NCBI RefSeq assembly: GCF_015291625.1 | Contig: NZ_CP030047.1 | Coordinates: 3,224,001 to 3,288,000 of the forward strand | Direction: 5' to 3' | Length of the DNA stretch: 64,000 nucleotides | Origin: Bradyrhizobium sp. CCBAU 53421 | GTDB taxonomy: Bacteria > Pseudomonadota > Alphaproteobacteria > Rhizobiales > Xanthobacteraceae | Shown here: positions 42,785-52,381 of the stretch, piece after piece | Numbering within the stretch: the stretch's first letter is position 1 | How the letters are laid out: the number at the start of each line of letters is the position of its first letter | Made by a program: the position numbers and the translations under genes | The notes under the pieces: generated by a model | What the model was told of the DNA's origin: nothing | What the model saw: only the letters and a program-made list of their open reading frames with translations | Database searches by the model: none

Positions 42785-43810
42785 ATGACGAAATCGAGAG
42801 ATCGTAATTTTTCTCGCCGAACGGTTCTCAAGGCAGCCGGGGTAACCGGACTGGCGGCATCGAGCGGATTCGTAGCGAGCAACGTCTATTCGCCCGCGGT
42901 TGCTGGACCGGCGCCGAAGATACGGCTGGCCTGGACCGAGGTTGCGGCGTGTCATTCACCGCTCGGCTTCGGAGTCGAGAAGGGGATCTACGCCAAGCAC
43001 AATCTCGACGTCGAGTTGTTCTACCAGGGCGCCAGCGGCCAGACGCTGATCCAGGCGCTTGCGACCGGCAAGGCCGATGCCGGAGCCGGCTTGATCGGCG
43101 ACTGGCTGAAGCCGCTGGAGCAGGGCTTTGATGTCAAGCTTTTCGTCGGTTCGCATGGTGGGTGTCAGCGCCTGCTGGCGTCACAGAAGTCCGGCATCAA
43201 GGATATCGCCGGAATCAAGGGCAAGACGATTGCAAGCTATGATGTGGTGTCGCCGCCGAAGGTGGCCTTCCAGGTCACGCTCGCCAAGGCCGGCATCGAT
43301 CCAGAGACTGACGTCACTTGGAAGGTCGTGCCGTTCGATCTGGTGGGCGAGGCCGTGAACAGGGGGGAAGCGGATATCGCCGCGCATCTCGATCCCTGGG
43401 CATACTCGATCGAGAAGAAGTTCAACTTCGTCAAGCTGGCCGATACCCAGACCGGGGTCTATGAGGGCCACACATGTTGCGTCCTCGGCGCCAACGGCCC
43501 GTTTTTCAGCGCCAACAAGGATGCGCTGCGACGCCTCGCGGAAGCGAATATCGAGGTGCATGAATACACCGCCAACCATCCGGACGAGGTGGCGAAGTGG
43601 TACTTCGAGACGCTCAAGCCGGCGGGACTTACTCAGGCGGAGTTGGCGGAGATCCTGGGTTCGCTGACCTACCACAATCACCCGATCGGGCAGCCCTTGG
43701 TGGACCAGATCCAGAAGACGGCCGAGGACCTCAAACTCGTCAAGGTGCTGGATTCGACCACCGATCCCAAGGCGTTCGCCGAACGTGTCACGGTCAATCT
43801 ACTGGCGTGA
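42785..43810 (+). CDS. ABC transporter substrate-binding protein, sulfonate/taurine type, Tat-exported
   Basis: A 341-residue SsuA/NrtA-like periplasmic binding protein. It has a twin-arginine signal (FSRRTVLKAAGVTGLAASSG) ending near VYSPAVAG. The mature part shows WTEVAACHSPLGFGVEKGIY, LFYQGASGQTLIQALATGKA and GEADIAAHLDPWAYSIEKKF, typical of the family binding sulfonates, nitrate or similar anions. Start 42785 is preceded by GGAGC. Confidence 0.88.
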   Translation: MTKSRDRNFSRRTVLKAAGVTGLAASSGFVASNVYSPAVAGPAPKIRLAWTEVAACHSPLGFGVEKGIYAKHNLDVELFYQGASGQTLIQALATGKADAGAGLIGDWLKPLEQGFDVKLFVGSHGGCQRLLASQKSGIKDIAGIKGKTIASYDVVSPPKVAFQVTLAKAGIDPETDVTWKVVPFDLVGEAVNRGEADIAAHLDPWAYSIEKKFNFVKLADTQTGVYEGHTCCVLGANGPFFSANKDALRRLAEANIEVHEYTANHPDEVAKWYFETLKPAGLTQAELAEILGSLTYHNHPIGQPLVDQIQKTAEDLKLVKVLDSTTDPKAFAERVTVNLLA

Positions 43811-43820
43811 GGCGTTTGCT

Positions 43821-44816
43821 GTGACCGAGACGACGCACGCGATCGGCGGATCGCTTTCAGGTCAGCTGCCCTCGTTTCGCCGCATCTGGTGGGAAGGTGT
43901 GTTCGCCGCGGCATCCTGGGCGACCGCGGCGGCGATCACGGTGGGACTGCCCGATGTCGTTCCTTGGGGCAGCGCGGGTCTTTTCGCCGGGATCACTGGC
44001 GCGATTGCGATTGCATTTCTGGTGCTGTCTGCCGTAGCGCATCGTCTTGGACGCATCAGCGAGAGTCTGATCCATTATGGACCGTGGTTTGTCGCCATCG
44101 GAGTCTGGCTCGCATTGTGGGAGCTGACCACCGCGAAGTTCGGATGGCTCCCGAAGCCCTTCTTCTCGCCGCCGCACGGGCTTCTGAACGTCTATGTAAC
44201 CGATGGCCAGCGTCTCCTGATCTGCATCGGCTACACGCTGCGCCTGTGGTCGCTGGGCTTCGTGTCCGGCGTCATCGTCGGCTACGCTGCTGGCGTGGCG
44301 CTTGGCTGGTCGAAACGCTTCAGCTACTGGGGCATGCCGTTCCTGAAGCTGATCGGCCCCGTTCCGGCGACGGCCTGGATACCCTGCACGTTCTATTTCT
44401 TTCCCACAACCTTCGGCGCCAGCATATTCATCGTGGCGCTGGCCTCCGGCATTCCGGTCGCGATCCTTACCGCATCGGGCGTGGGTGCAGTCAACCGTGC
44501 CTTCTATGATGTCGGTCGAATTCTCGGTGCGGACAGCTGGTACCTGATCCGCAGGATCGCGATCCCGGCCTCGACGCCGCATGTGTTCGTCGGGCTCTTC
44601 ATGGCGCTTTACTACTCGTTCGCCGTTCTGGTCGTCGCGGAAATGCTCGGCGCCAAATATGGGCTTGGTTGGTATATCCAGTTCCAGACAGCATATTCGG
44701 GCTATGCGAACGTCTACGCCGCGTTGATCATCATGGCTTTGCTGTGCGCCGGGATCGTCCGCCTGCTGTTCGTCGTGCGCGATCGTCTCCTGAGCTGGCA
44801 GGAAGGATTTATCTGA
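43821..44816 (+). CDS. ABC transporter permease, SsuC/TauC type
   Basis: A 331-residue permease with two extra N-terminal membrane spans, then the SsuC-like domain: LWELTTAKFGWLPKPFFSPP, TLRLWSLGFVSGVIVGYAAG, PATAWIPCTFYFFPTTFG and ILGADSWYLIRRIAIPASTP (EAA loop). GTG 43821 is the likely start with GAGG upstream. Its stop overlaps the ATPase start by one base. Confidence 0.88.
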   Translation: MTETTHAIGGSLSGQLPSFRRIWWEGVFAAASWATAAAITVGLPDVVPWGSAGLFAGITGAIAIAFLVLSAVAHRLGRISESLIHYGPWFVAIGVWLALWELTTAKFGWLPKPFFSPPHGLLNVYVTDGQRLLICIGYTLRLWSLGFVSGVIVGYAAGVALGWSKRFSYWGMPFLKLIGPVPATAWIPCTFYFFPTTFGASIFIVALASGIPVAILTASGVGAVNRAFYDVGRILGADSWYLIRRIAIPASTPHVFVGLFMALYYSFAVLVVAEMLGAKYGLGWYIQFQTAYSGYANVYAALIIMALLCAGIVRLLFVVRDRLLSWQEGFI

Positions 44817-45613
44817 TGGCCGATGCAGCGTTTGCGGCGGTCGAGCCGGGGGGCGCACGGCATGGCAGCACGGCCGTCGATGTCCATGCCGTCAGCCATC
44901 AGTTCAATCTGTCCGGCGCGAGGTTGCCTGTGATTGAGGCGATCGATTTTGCGATCGGGCGTGGGGAGTTCGTGGCGCTGCTCGGTCCGTCGGGGTGCGG
45001 CAAGTCGACGCTGTTACGGTTGATCGCGGGACTTGAGCTGCCGAGCAGTGGCAGCATCCTGGCCGATGGCCGGCCGATCAATCGTCCGGATCCCTCGCGC
45101 ATCCTGGTTTTTCAGGATCCGACGCTGTTTCCCTGGGCCACCGTCTGGCGCAATGTCGCGACCGGATTGGAAGCACGCAAGGTGCTGAAGGAGTCGCGCG
45201 GGCGCGTCGACGCCGCGCTCGACCTTGTCGGACTCGCTGCTTTTGCCGACGCCTATCCCCACCAGCTATCGGGCGGCATGGCGCAGCGCGCCTCGCTGGC
45301 ACGTGCCCTTGTTAACGATCCGACGCTCTTGTTGCTCGACGAACCGCTGGGAAAGCTCGATTCACTGACGCGACTGACCCTGCAGGCTGAACTCGTGAGG
45401 CTGTGGCAGCGCAACGGTTTCACGGCTCTCCTTGTCACGCACGACGTGGAGGAAGCGCTGCTGCTCTCGTCACGCGTCATCGTGCTCAGCGAGCGCCCGG
45501 CGCGGATCAAGGCCGAGTTCCGTTTCGAGAAACCGTACCCACGGCACCGGGACGATCCCGAACTCGTGACTCTCCGCCGAAGCATCCTTGCAACGCTAGG
45601 GCTTTCGACCTGA
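44816..45613 (+). CDS. ABC transporter ATPase, SsuB/TauB type
   Basis: A 265-residue ATPase: Walker A GPSGCGKST, signature LSGGMAQRASLARAL, Walker B LLLLDEPLGKLD and the H-loop LLVTHDVEEALLLSSR, with the FQDPTLFPWATVWRNV block typical of nitrate/sulfonate importers. TGATG overlap with the permease. Confidence 0.9.
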   Translation: MADAAFAAVEPGGARHGSTAVDVHAVSHQFNLSGARLPVIEAIDFAIGRGEFVALLGPSGCGKSTLLRLIAGLELPSSGSILADGRPINRPDPSRILVFQDPTLFPWATVWRNVATGLEARKVLKESRGRVDAALDLVGLAAFADAYPHQLSGGMAQRASLARALVNDPTLLLLDEPLGKLDSLTRLTLQAELVRLWQRNGFTALLVTHDVEEALLLSSRVIVLSERPARIKAEFRFEKPYPRHRDDPELVTLRRSILATLGLST

Positions 45614-45620
45614 GGCGAAG

Positions 45621-45899
45621 ATGGCGCGGGTCTCTACGCATCTCCTGTCGGTCGGCATCCTGATCGTCATGCTCGCCGTCATCTGGTGGTGGGTCACGTA
45701 CCGCGACGTGATCCTTTATGCCTATCTTTCGACGAAGGAGGCGGGGCTCTGTCTCCTCGGGCGTTCGGACATCTGTGATCTCGCCCGCACGCTGTGCCGA
45801 GGTACACCCGCTCTCATCAACTACTGGTGGGGAACGTTCTGGATCGGCGTCGCCCTCGTGTCGGCAAGTCTGGCGATACATGGCCCGCGCCGGGCGTAA
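45621..45899 (+). CDS. Small two-span membrane protein
   Basis: A 92-residue protein with two spans (HLLSVGILIVMLAVIWWWV and YWWGTFWIGVALVSASLAIH) and a loop with four Cys (GLCLLGRSDICDLARTLC). It follows the ATPase by seven bases and ends the operon. No family is recognised; an accessory to the transporter is an inference from position. Confidence 0.65.
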   Translation: MARVSTHLLSVGILIVMLAVIWWWVTYRDVILYAYLSTKEAGLCLLGRSDICDLARTLCRGTPALINYWWGTFWIGVALVSASLAIHGPRRA

Positions 45900-46129
45900 T
45901 TCTTGCTTCGACCGCAGAATTCATCATGCTGCGGGTTTCCGGCGCGCGATATCCTCTCGAATGTTGGAGCAGCAGGAACTCGACCCCACGGTGCCCAGTT
46001 TTGCGGCCAACGCAGCTGCGACGTGATGAGCGGGATTGGCTGCCGCTCGAGCCGGGCGACGAATGCCCATCCTCGGCCGGATAGGTCCAGGTGTGCGAAA
46101 GGCAAGTCATTGATTTTTCTCAGGCTGTG
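45900..46129. other. Gap before the tRNA fragment
   Basis: No supported gene. Overlapping low-quality frames only. Confidence 0.4.
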
Positions 46130-46179
46130 GCTGACTCTTAATCAGCGGGTCCCAGGTTCGAGCCCTGGTGCGCCCACCA
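46130..46179 (+). tRNA. 3' fragment of tRNA-Lys(CUU), probable attachment-site scar
   Basis: The sequence folds as anticodon arm (GCTGA-CTCTTAA-TCAGC, anticodon CTT), variable region, T-arm (CCAGG-TTCGAGC-CCTGG) and the 3' acceptor strand TGCGCCC followed by ACCA, ending at 46179. The expected 5' acceptor (GGGCGCA) and D-arm are absent in the 60 bases upstream, so it is not a complete gene. Such 3' fragments commonly remain where an element integrated into a tRNA gene. Confidence 0.75.
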
Positions 46180-46822
46180 AGCTTTCATAGCTTAGGTTTA
46201 GCCCTCGTAACGGCCATCGCAGCCGCCGGTCGCGTCTAGTCAGGCAACCCGGCCGTTGTTGTTCGCGCCTCACGACATTTCCTGATCTGCGATCTCATCG
46301 CCCGGCGTGTTGGTCTCGCCGTGTCCGGCCTCACCGTGTGGCTCGCGATTCAGCGACCGCTTTTGCGTCATGCTTCAGGTCCACGCGTTCTCGTGTCGCG
46401 CGTACCGTCCGGCTCCGGCCCGAAGCTCGTCATGACAGGCCGCAGCTGCTGTTCCGAAAGATGAGCGATGCGCGAGGTGCTATCGGAGCGCGGGGCGCTC
46501 TGCGGCGAGGGCGGTTGACAGGGCGGAGCGCCCACTTTAATCACCTGACTAATTAATCAATTAATTAAGGTCTGAATCCTAGGGAAAGAATCCGCCTGAT
46601 GCTGGCCGGCCACAGATATCCGAAGCTGCTTGACCCGCTTGGTTGCGGCTTCATTGGGCTGGAAGCGAAGGCGCCCGCCGTCAGATCCTACATGCAGGTC
46701 CGCTCGCGCGTGCGCCGCCCGGCGTCGCTCGCCCGTCAGCGATGTCGCGGACCGGCGCGTCCTGCCCGAACCCGGGCGGGCTTCATTCACCCGAACGCAA
46801 ACTGAGGAGTGAGGCGTAAACG
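46180..46822. other. Gene-free stretch with a promoter-like site and AT-rich palindrome
   Basis: No supported gene. A sigma70-like pair TTGACA (46515-46520) and TAATCA (46538-46543, 17-base spacer) is followed by the palindrome at 46550-46567. Several G+C-rich shadow frames are ignored. Confidence 0.5.
46550..46567. promoter_or_regulatory. AT-only palindrome, candidate operator
   Basis: TAATTAAT-CA-ATTAATTA, a perfect eight-base inverted repeat in a GC-rich setting, directly after a promoter-like TTGACA/TAATCA pair and 255 bases before the IclR-type gene. Confidence 0.45.
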
Positions 46823-47245
46823 ATGGGACGTCGATCTGAAGTACTGATGGCGCAAGACACCGCCGGCACGGACAACCGGCGCGTGATACAGGTGGTATCG
46901 CGCGCATTCGACATCGTGCGTTGCTTCGAGGGTCGAAGCATACGCCTCGGCAATCGCGAAATCGCCGATCGCTGCGGTCTTCCGCGATCGACGGTCTCGC
47001 GCCTCACGCTCACCCTCACCCAGATCGGCCAACTGATCTACCTGCCGCAAGAGCAGAAATACGCGCTCGGTCCTCACGCCGCCGCGCCCGGCGCACCGTT
47101 GTTTGCGCAGAGTCCGGACAAGCCCGCCTGCGCCGACGAGCGCGAGCGCGATACGGCGCAACCGTCCGTGCTGATCAACGCGCGCTATTTCGAAGATCAG
47201 CGCAGCCCAATTGCCGCGCCGCTTGCGGTGACGCCACACCGCTGA
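46823..47245 (+). pseudogene. IclR-type regulator, truncated after the DNA-binding domain
   Basis: The first 75 residues form an IclR winged helix (VIQVVSRAFDIVRCFEGRSI, LGNREIADRCGLPRSTVSRL, TYTLTQ-like TLTLTQIGQLIYLPQEQKYA). After ALGPHAA the sequence loses IclR character and ends at 140 residues instead of about 260, with no ligand-binding domain in any frame before the thiolase gene. Probably decayed, but the intact helix could still bind DNA. Confidence 0.7.
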
Positions 47246-47343
47246 AGTCTCCGGCCGTTCCGGGGTAAAAGACGCAGCGGAAGCGGCCGGTACCGATCGG
47301 CACGAGCCCACAGTCAATAAACATCCAAAGCAGAGGGAAACGC

Positions 47344-48594
47344 ATGTCTGAAGCATACATCATCGACGCGGTCCGCACGCCGCGCGGCATCGGCAAGCCG
47401 GGCAAGGGAGCGCTGTCGCACCTGCACCCGCAGCAGCTGGCGGCAACCGTGCTCGGCGCGATCAAGGAGCGCAACAAGCTCGATACCTCGACCGTCGACG
47501 ACATCATCTGGTCGACCTCGACCCAGGAAGGCAAGCAGGGCGGCGATCTCGGACGCATGTCGGCGCTCGCGGCGGGATACGACATCAACGCCAGCGGCAC
47601 GACGCTGGATCGCTTCTGCGGCGGCGGCATCACCTCGGTGAACCTCGCGGCAGCATCGGTGATGTCGGGGATGGAAGATTGCGTCATCGCCGGCGGCACC
47701 GAGATGATGAGCTATCAGCAGACCCTCGCAGCCGAACGCTCCAAGGCGGGGCAGCCGGCGCGCATGATGGGTTCGGGCAATCCGGCGCTTGACGAAATTC
47801 ACCCGCAGTCGCACCAGGGCGTGTGCGGCGACGCCATCGCCACGCGTGAGGGCATCAGCCGCGAAGCCTGCGATGCGCTGGCGCTGGTCAGCCAGCAGCG
47901 CGCCAAGCGGGCAATAGATGAAGGCCGTTTCGCCAAGTCGGTAATCCCCGTGCTCAACGACGACGGCAGCGTCGCCCTCGGTCGTGAGGAATTCCCGCGC
48001 CCCGAGACCACGGCCGAAGGCCTTGCTTCGCTGAAGCCGAGCTTCGAGCAGCTTGCCGATTTCGATCTCGGCAACGGCGTGACCTTCAAGAAGCAGATCC
48101 AGCGCCGCTACCCGGGTCTCGAGTGGAAGGGCGTGCATCATGCCGGCAACAGCTCGGGCGTGGTGGACGGCGCCGCCGCGGTGCTGATCACGTCGAAGGA
48201 ATATGCCGAGAAGCACGGCCTCAAGCCGCGCGGCCGCATCGTGGCCTATGCCAATCAGGGCGATGATCCGACACTGATGCTCAATGCGCCGGTCCCGGCG
48301 GCGAAGAAGGTTCTCGCCAAGGCCGGCCTGACCAAGGACGACATCGACGTCTGGGAGATCAACGAGGCCTTCGCGGTGGTCGCCGAGAAGTTCATCCGCG
48401 ATCTCGAGCTGGATCGCGAGAAGGTCAACATCAATGGCGGCTCGATCGCGCTCGGCCATCCGATCGGCGCCACCGGATCGATCCTGATCGGTACCGCGCT
48501 CGACGAGCTCGAGCGGAGCGGCGGACGTTATGGCTTGGTTACCATGTGCGCCGCCGGCGGCATGGCGCCGGCCATCATCATCGAACGCATCTGA
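47344..48594 (+). CDS. Acetyl-CoA acyltransferase (thiolase)
   Basis: A 416-residue thiolase II-type enzyme: nucleophile Cys92 in DRFCGGGITS, HHAGNSSGVVDGAAAVLI, the NEAFAVV motif, the catalytic His in NGGSIALGHPIGATG and the second Cys in VTMCAAGGMAPA. It cleaves 3-ketoacyl-CoA or condenses acetyl-CoA. First of four closely placed beta-oxidation-type genes; 18 bases separate it from the SDR gene. Confidence 0.92.
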   Translation: MSEAYIIDAVRTPRGIGKPGKGALSHLHPQQLAATVLGAIKERNKLDTSTVDDIIWSTSTQEGKQGGDLGRMSALAAGYDINASGTTLDRFCGGGITSVNLAAASVMSGMEDCVIAGGTEMMSYQQTLAAERSKAGQPARMMGSGNPALDEIHPQSHQGVCGDAIATREGISREACDALALVSQQRAKRAIDEGRFAKSVIPVLNDDGSVALGREEFPRPETTAEGLASLKPSFEQLADFDLGNGVTFKKQIQRRYPGLEWKGVHHAGNSSGVVDGAAAVLITSKEYAEKHGLKPRGRIVAYANQGDDPTLMLNAPVPAAKKVLAKAGLTKDDIDVWEINEAFAVVAEKFIRDLELDREKVNINGGSIALGHPIGATGSILIGTALDELERSGGRYGLVTMCAAGGMAPAIIIERI

Positions 48595-48612
48595 TCGCGA
48601 AAGGATAGTGCC

Positions 48613-49395
<783 letters not shown>

Positions 49396-49419
49396 CCCAA
49401 CCCGCAGGAGACCATAGCG

Positions 49420-50187
49420 ATGTCCGAAGAAACTCCGGTCCTCACTGAAGTCCGCGGACCTATTCTGATCATCACGCTGAACCGGCCGGAAGCCAAGAAC
49501 GCCGCCAACCTCGCCCTCTCCAAGGGCGTGGCCGCGGCGATCGACCGGCTCGACGCCGACGATGCCCTGAGCGTCGGCATCATCACCGGCGCCGGCGGCA
49601 CGTTCTGCTCGGGCATGGATCTCAAGGGGTTCCTGAAGGGCGAGCGGCCGTCGATCCCCGGCCGTGGCTTCGCCGGCCTCACCGAGGCGCCGCCGAAGAA
49701 GCCGCTGATCGCGGCCGTCGACGGCTACGCGCTCGCCGGCGGGATGGAGATCGCGCTGTCGTGCGACATGATCGTCGCCAACCGCAACGCCAAGTTCGGC
49801 ATCCCCGAGGTGAAACGCGGGCTGGCAGCCGCAGCCGGCGGGCTGATCCGCATGCCGCGCCAGATGCCGTTCCGCGTGGCGATGGAGTTCGCTTTGACGG
49901 GCGAGTTCTTCGGCGCACAGCGCGCCTATGAGCTCGGCATCATCAACCGCGTGACCGATGGGCCGGCGCTCGATGCCGCGCTCGAGCTCGCGGCCGCGAT
50001 CGGCGCCAATGGCCCGCTCGCGGTCAAGGCATCCAAGCAGGTGATCGTCGAATCCCGGCTCTGGCCGGAAGACCAGATGTGGAAGAAGCAGCAGGAAATC
50101 GTCGGTCCTGTCTTCGTCTCCGAGGATGCCCGCGAGGGCGCGGCTGCCTTCGCGGAAAAACGCGCGCCGAACTGGAAGGGCAAGTAA
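49420..50187 (+). CDS. Enoyl-CoA hydratase/crotonase family
   Basis: A 255-residue crotonase-fold protein: TLNRPEAKNAANLALSKGV, the oxyanion block GAGGTFCSGMDLKGF, and ALAGGMEIALSCDMIVA with IPEVKRGLAAAAGG, where Glu is a likely catalytic residue. Hydrates enoyl-CoA in the pathway with the neighbours. A terminator follows 20 bases after the stop. Confidence 0.9.
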   Translation: MSEETPVLTEVRGPILIITLNRPEAKNAANLALSKGVAAAIDRLDADDALSVGIITGAGGTFCSGMDLKGFLKGERPSIPGRGFAGLTEAPPKKPLIAAVDGYALAGGMEIALSCDMIVANRNAKFGIPEVKRGLAAAAGGLIRMPRQMPFRVAMEFALTGEFFGAQRAYELGIINRVTDGPALDAALELAAAIGANGPLAVKASKQVIVESRLWPEDQMWKKQQEIVGPVFVSEDAREGAAAFAEKRAPNWKGK

Positions 50188-50207
50188 GGCAGCGACTGTC
50201 TCGACAA

Positions 50208-50254
50208 CGGAGCGCCGGTTTTGATTGCAGCAGAACCGGCGCTCCGATTTTTTT
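50208..50254 (+). terminator. Intrinsic terminator after crotonase gene
   Basis: GGAGCGCCGGTT (50209-50220), 13-base loop, AACCGGCGCTCC (50234-50245), then GATTTTTTT. Perfect 12-base stem. It separates the first three genes from the acyl-CoA dehydrogenase. Confidence 0.88.
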
Positions 50255-50315
50255 GTGAAGGCCGTGCCTGCTACACCGGCCGGTTTCCAGATCGATTGAG
50301 AGCGCTATTGGGTGA

Positions 50316-51479
50316 ATGATGCGCAGCTTTACCGAAGACCAGGTCATCTTCCGCGACTCCTACCGCAAGTTCCTCGCCAGCGAGATCGCGCCTTACATGG
50401 AGGAGTGGCGGGAGGCCGGCATCGTCGACCGCAGCGCGTTCAAGAAGGCCGGCGACCTCGGCTTCCTGATGATCTGGCCAGAAGAGAAATATGGCGGGAT
50501 GGGCGACGAGGACTTCCGCTATGAGCAGATCATCATCGAGGAGACCGCGCGCTCCGGCTGCAAGGGCTGGTTCAACACGCTGCACAGCCGCCTGGTCGGC
50601 TCCTATTTCAAGCGCTTCGGCACCGAGGAGCAGCGCGACCGCTTCCTGCCCAAATGCGTCAGCGGCGAGACGATCCTGGCGATCGCGATGACCGAGCCCG
50701 GCGCGGGCTCGGACCTCGCGGGCATGCGGACGACAGCGGAAGACAAGGGCGATCATTTCCTGCTCAACGGCTCGAAGACCTACATCTCCAACGGAATCAA
50801 TTCCGACGTGGTGATCGTGGCCGCCAGGCTTGCAGGCGCCGAGAAGAAGCACGCCATGGTGCTCTTGATCGTCGAGCGCGGCATGGAGGGCTTCGAGCGC
50901 GGCCGCAATCTCAAGAAGATGGGCATGCCGGCGCAGGACACCGCCGAACTGTTCTTCCAGAACGTGAAGGTGCCCAAGGCCAACGTGCTCGGAGAACCGG
51001 GCAGGGGCTTCTACTATCTCATGGAGGGCCTTGCCGAGGAGCGGCTGATTTCCGCGGTCGGATCGATCGCCAATGGCCGCAAGGCGTTCGACATCACGCG
51101 CGCTTACGTGATGGATCGCAAGCTGTTTGGAAAGCCGCTCGCCGAACAGCAGAACACCCAGTTCCGCATGGCGGAGATGGATGCCGAAATCGACCTCGTG
51201 CAGGTCTATGTCGATCACTGCGTGGCCGAGCACAATGCCGGACGCCTGACCAGCAATATGGGCGCCAAGGCCAAGATGATGTCGTCGGAAGTCGAGTGGA
51301 AGATGCTCGACCTCGGCGTACAGCTGCACGGCGGCGCGGGCTATATGGATGAATATCCGATCAGCCGGATGTTCACCGACGCGCGCGTCAACCGGATCCT
51401 GGCGGGAAGCTCAGAAGTGATGCGGCTGATCATCGGCCGCGATGTCTTCTCGGAGCACTACAAGAGCATTCTGGACTAG
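50316..51479 (+). CDS. Acyl-CoA dehydrogenase
   Basis: A 387-residue acyl-CoA dehydrogenase: YGGMGDEDFRYEQIIIEETA, AMTEPGAGSDLAGMRTTAED, HFLLNGSKTYISNGINSDVV, QLHGGAGYMDEYPISRMFTD and the C-terminal ILAGSSEVMRLIIGRDVF with the FAD-contact Arg. Forms the enoyl-CoA for the crotonase. It has its own start region downstream of the terminator, so it may be a separate transcript. Confidence 0.92.
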   Translation: MMRSFTEDQVIFRDSYRKFLASEIAPYMEEWREAGIVDRSAFKKAGDLGFLMIWPEEKYGGMGDEDFRYEQIIIEETARSGCKGWFNTLHSRLVGSYFKRFGTEEQRDRFLPKCVSGETILAIAMTEPGAGSDLAGMRTTAEDKGDHFLLNGSKTYISNGINSDVVIVAARLAGAEKKHAMVLLIVERGMEGFERGRNLKKMGMPAQDTAELFFQNVKVPKANVLGEPGRGFYYLMEGLAEERLISAVGSIANGRKAFDITRAYVMDRKLFGKPLAEQQNTQFRMAEMDAEIDLVQVYVDHCVAEHNAGRLTSNMGAKAKMMSSEVEWKMLDLGVQLHGGAGYMDEYPISRMFTDARVNRILAGSSEVMRLIIGRDVFSEHYKSILD

Positions 51480-51585
51480 AGCGTTTTCGAGCGAAGTGGA
51501 GACCGGTTCGCGTGAAGAAAACGCGTCAAACAAGAATCTAGAGCTTGGTTCTGATTTAATCAGAACCAAAGCGCTAGCCGGTCAG
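51480..51585. repeat. Intergenic palindromic repeat of the Bradyrhizobium type
   Basis: The block begins AGCGTTTTCGAGCGAAGTGG, has an internal GACCGGTTCGCGTGAAGAAA then ACGCGTCAAACAAGAATCTA, and ends in a hairpin (TTGGTTCTGATT at 51545-51556, AATCAGAACCAA at 51558-51569). I recall closely similar copies, frequent between genes in Bradyrhizobium and Rhodopseudomonas genomes. No second copy is seen in this window. Confidence 0.65.
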
Positions 51586-51613
51586 AGCGACGAGCTCGCT
51601 GCTTCGCTCCGCT

Positions 51614-52291
51614 TCAGCCGCGCGCCTGCCGCAGCGGCTCGCGCGCATGCTCCTTCGAGCGCATCAACGCGTCGACGAAGATCGGCTCCCAGGAGCGGAT
51701 GTGACCGCGCAGCAGGGTCGGCAGTGCCTCGGTCTCGCCGGCCAGCGCGAGCTCGATCAGCCGGTAGTGCTCGGGCACCGAGGCCTGCTGCCGTTCGAGG
51801 CCGGCGCGTGAGCTGATGCCGTAGAGCCGCATCTTGTCGCGCAGGCCCATCACCATCTCGGTCAAGAGTTCGTTGCCGGCGGCTGCGACGAATTCGCGGT
51901 GATAGTTGCGATCGGCTTCCAGATAGAGCTGGACGTCGTCGGTCTCGACGGCCCTGGCGATCTGGTCGGCCCAGTCGCGCACGACGGCTAGATCCTTTGG
52001 CGGATTGGCGGCGACCAGTACTGCGGCGTGCAGCTCCAGCACCTCGCGCATGTCGAACAGGTTGCGCAACTCGGTCAGTGACGGCTCCACCACCTTGAAG
52101 CCACGGTTGCGCATCGGCTCGACCAGGCCGCCGCGGCTGAGCTCGAGCAGTGCTTCGCGCACCGGCGTCGAGGAGACGCCGAGGCTCGCCGCAAGACTCG
52201 GCACCGAATACATCGTGCCGGGAAGGCTCTGCCCGGAAATGATCTCGGCGCGCACCCGCTGCAGCACCTGTTCGCGCAAATTCTGGTCCAT
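51614..52291 (-). CDS. GntR-family regulator with FCD domain
   Basis: A 225-residue regulator: N-terminal winged helix (YSVPSLAASLGVSSTPVREA then LLELSRGGLVEPMRNRGFKV) and C-terminal all-helical FCD domain (LFDMREVLELHAAVLVAANP, DRNYHREFVAAAGNELLTEM, HYRLIELALAGETEAL) with the D-x4-R and His residues that bind metal and carboxylate ligands. Divergent from the molybdopterin gene; the operator-like palindrome at 52382 lies between them. Confidence 0.92.
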   Translation of the reverse strand: MDQNLREQVLQRVRAEIISGQSLPGTMYSVPSLAASLGVSSTPVREALLELSRGGLVEPMRNRGFKVVEPSLTELRNLFDMREVLELHAAVLVAANPPKDLAVVRDWADQIARAVETDDVQLYLEADRNYHREFVAAAGNELLTEMVMGLRDKMRLYGISSRAGLERQQASVPEHYRLIELALAGETEALPTLLRGHIRSWEPIFVDALMRSKEHAREPLRQARG

Positions 52292-52381
52292 GGGTGGTCG
52301 CGCCGCCTCTCGTTGGGAACCCCGATTCGTCCCCTGATTATTACTTAGCCTTGACGGGACCGGTAGCGTATGACGTAAATG

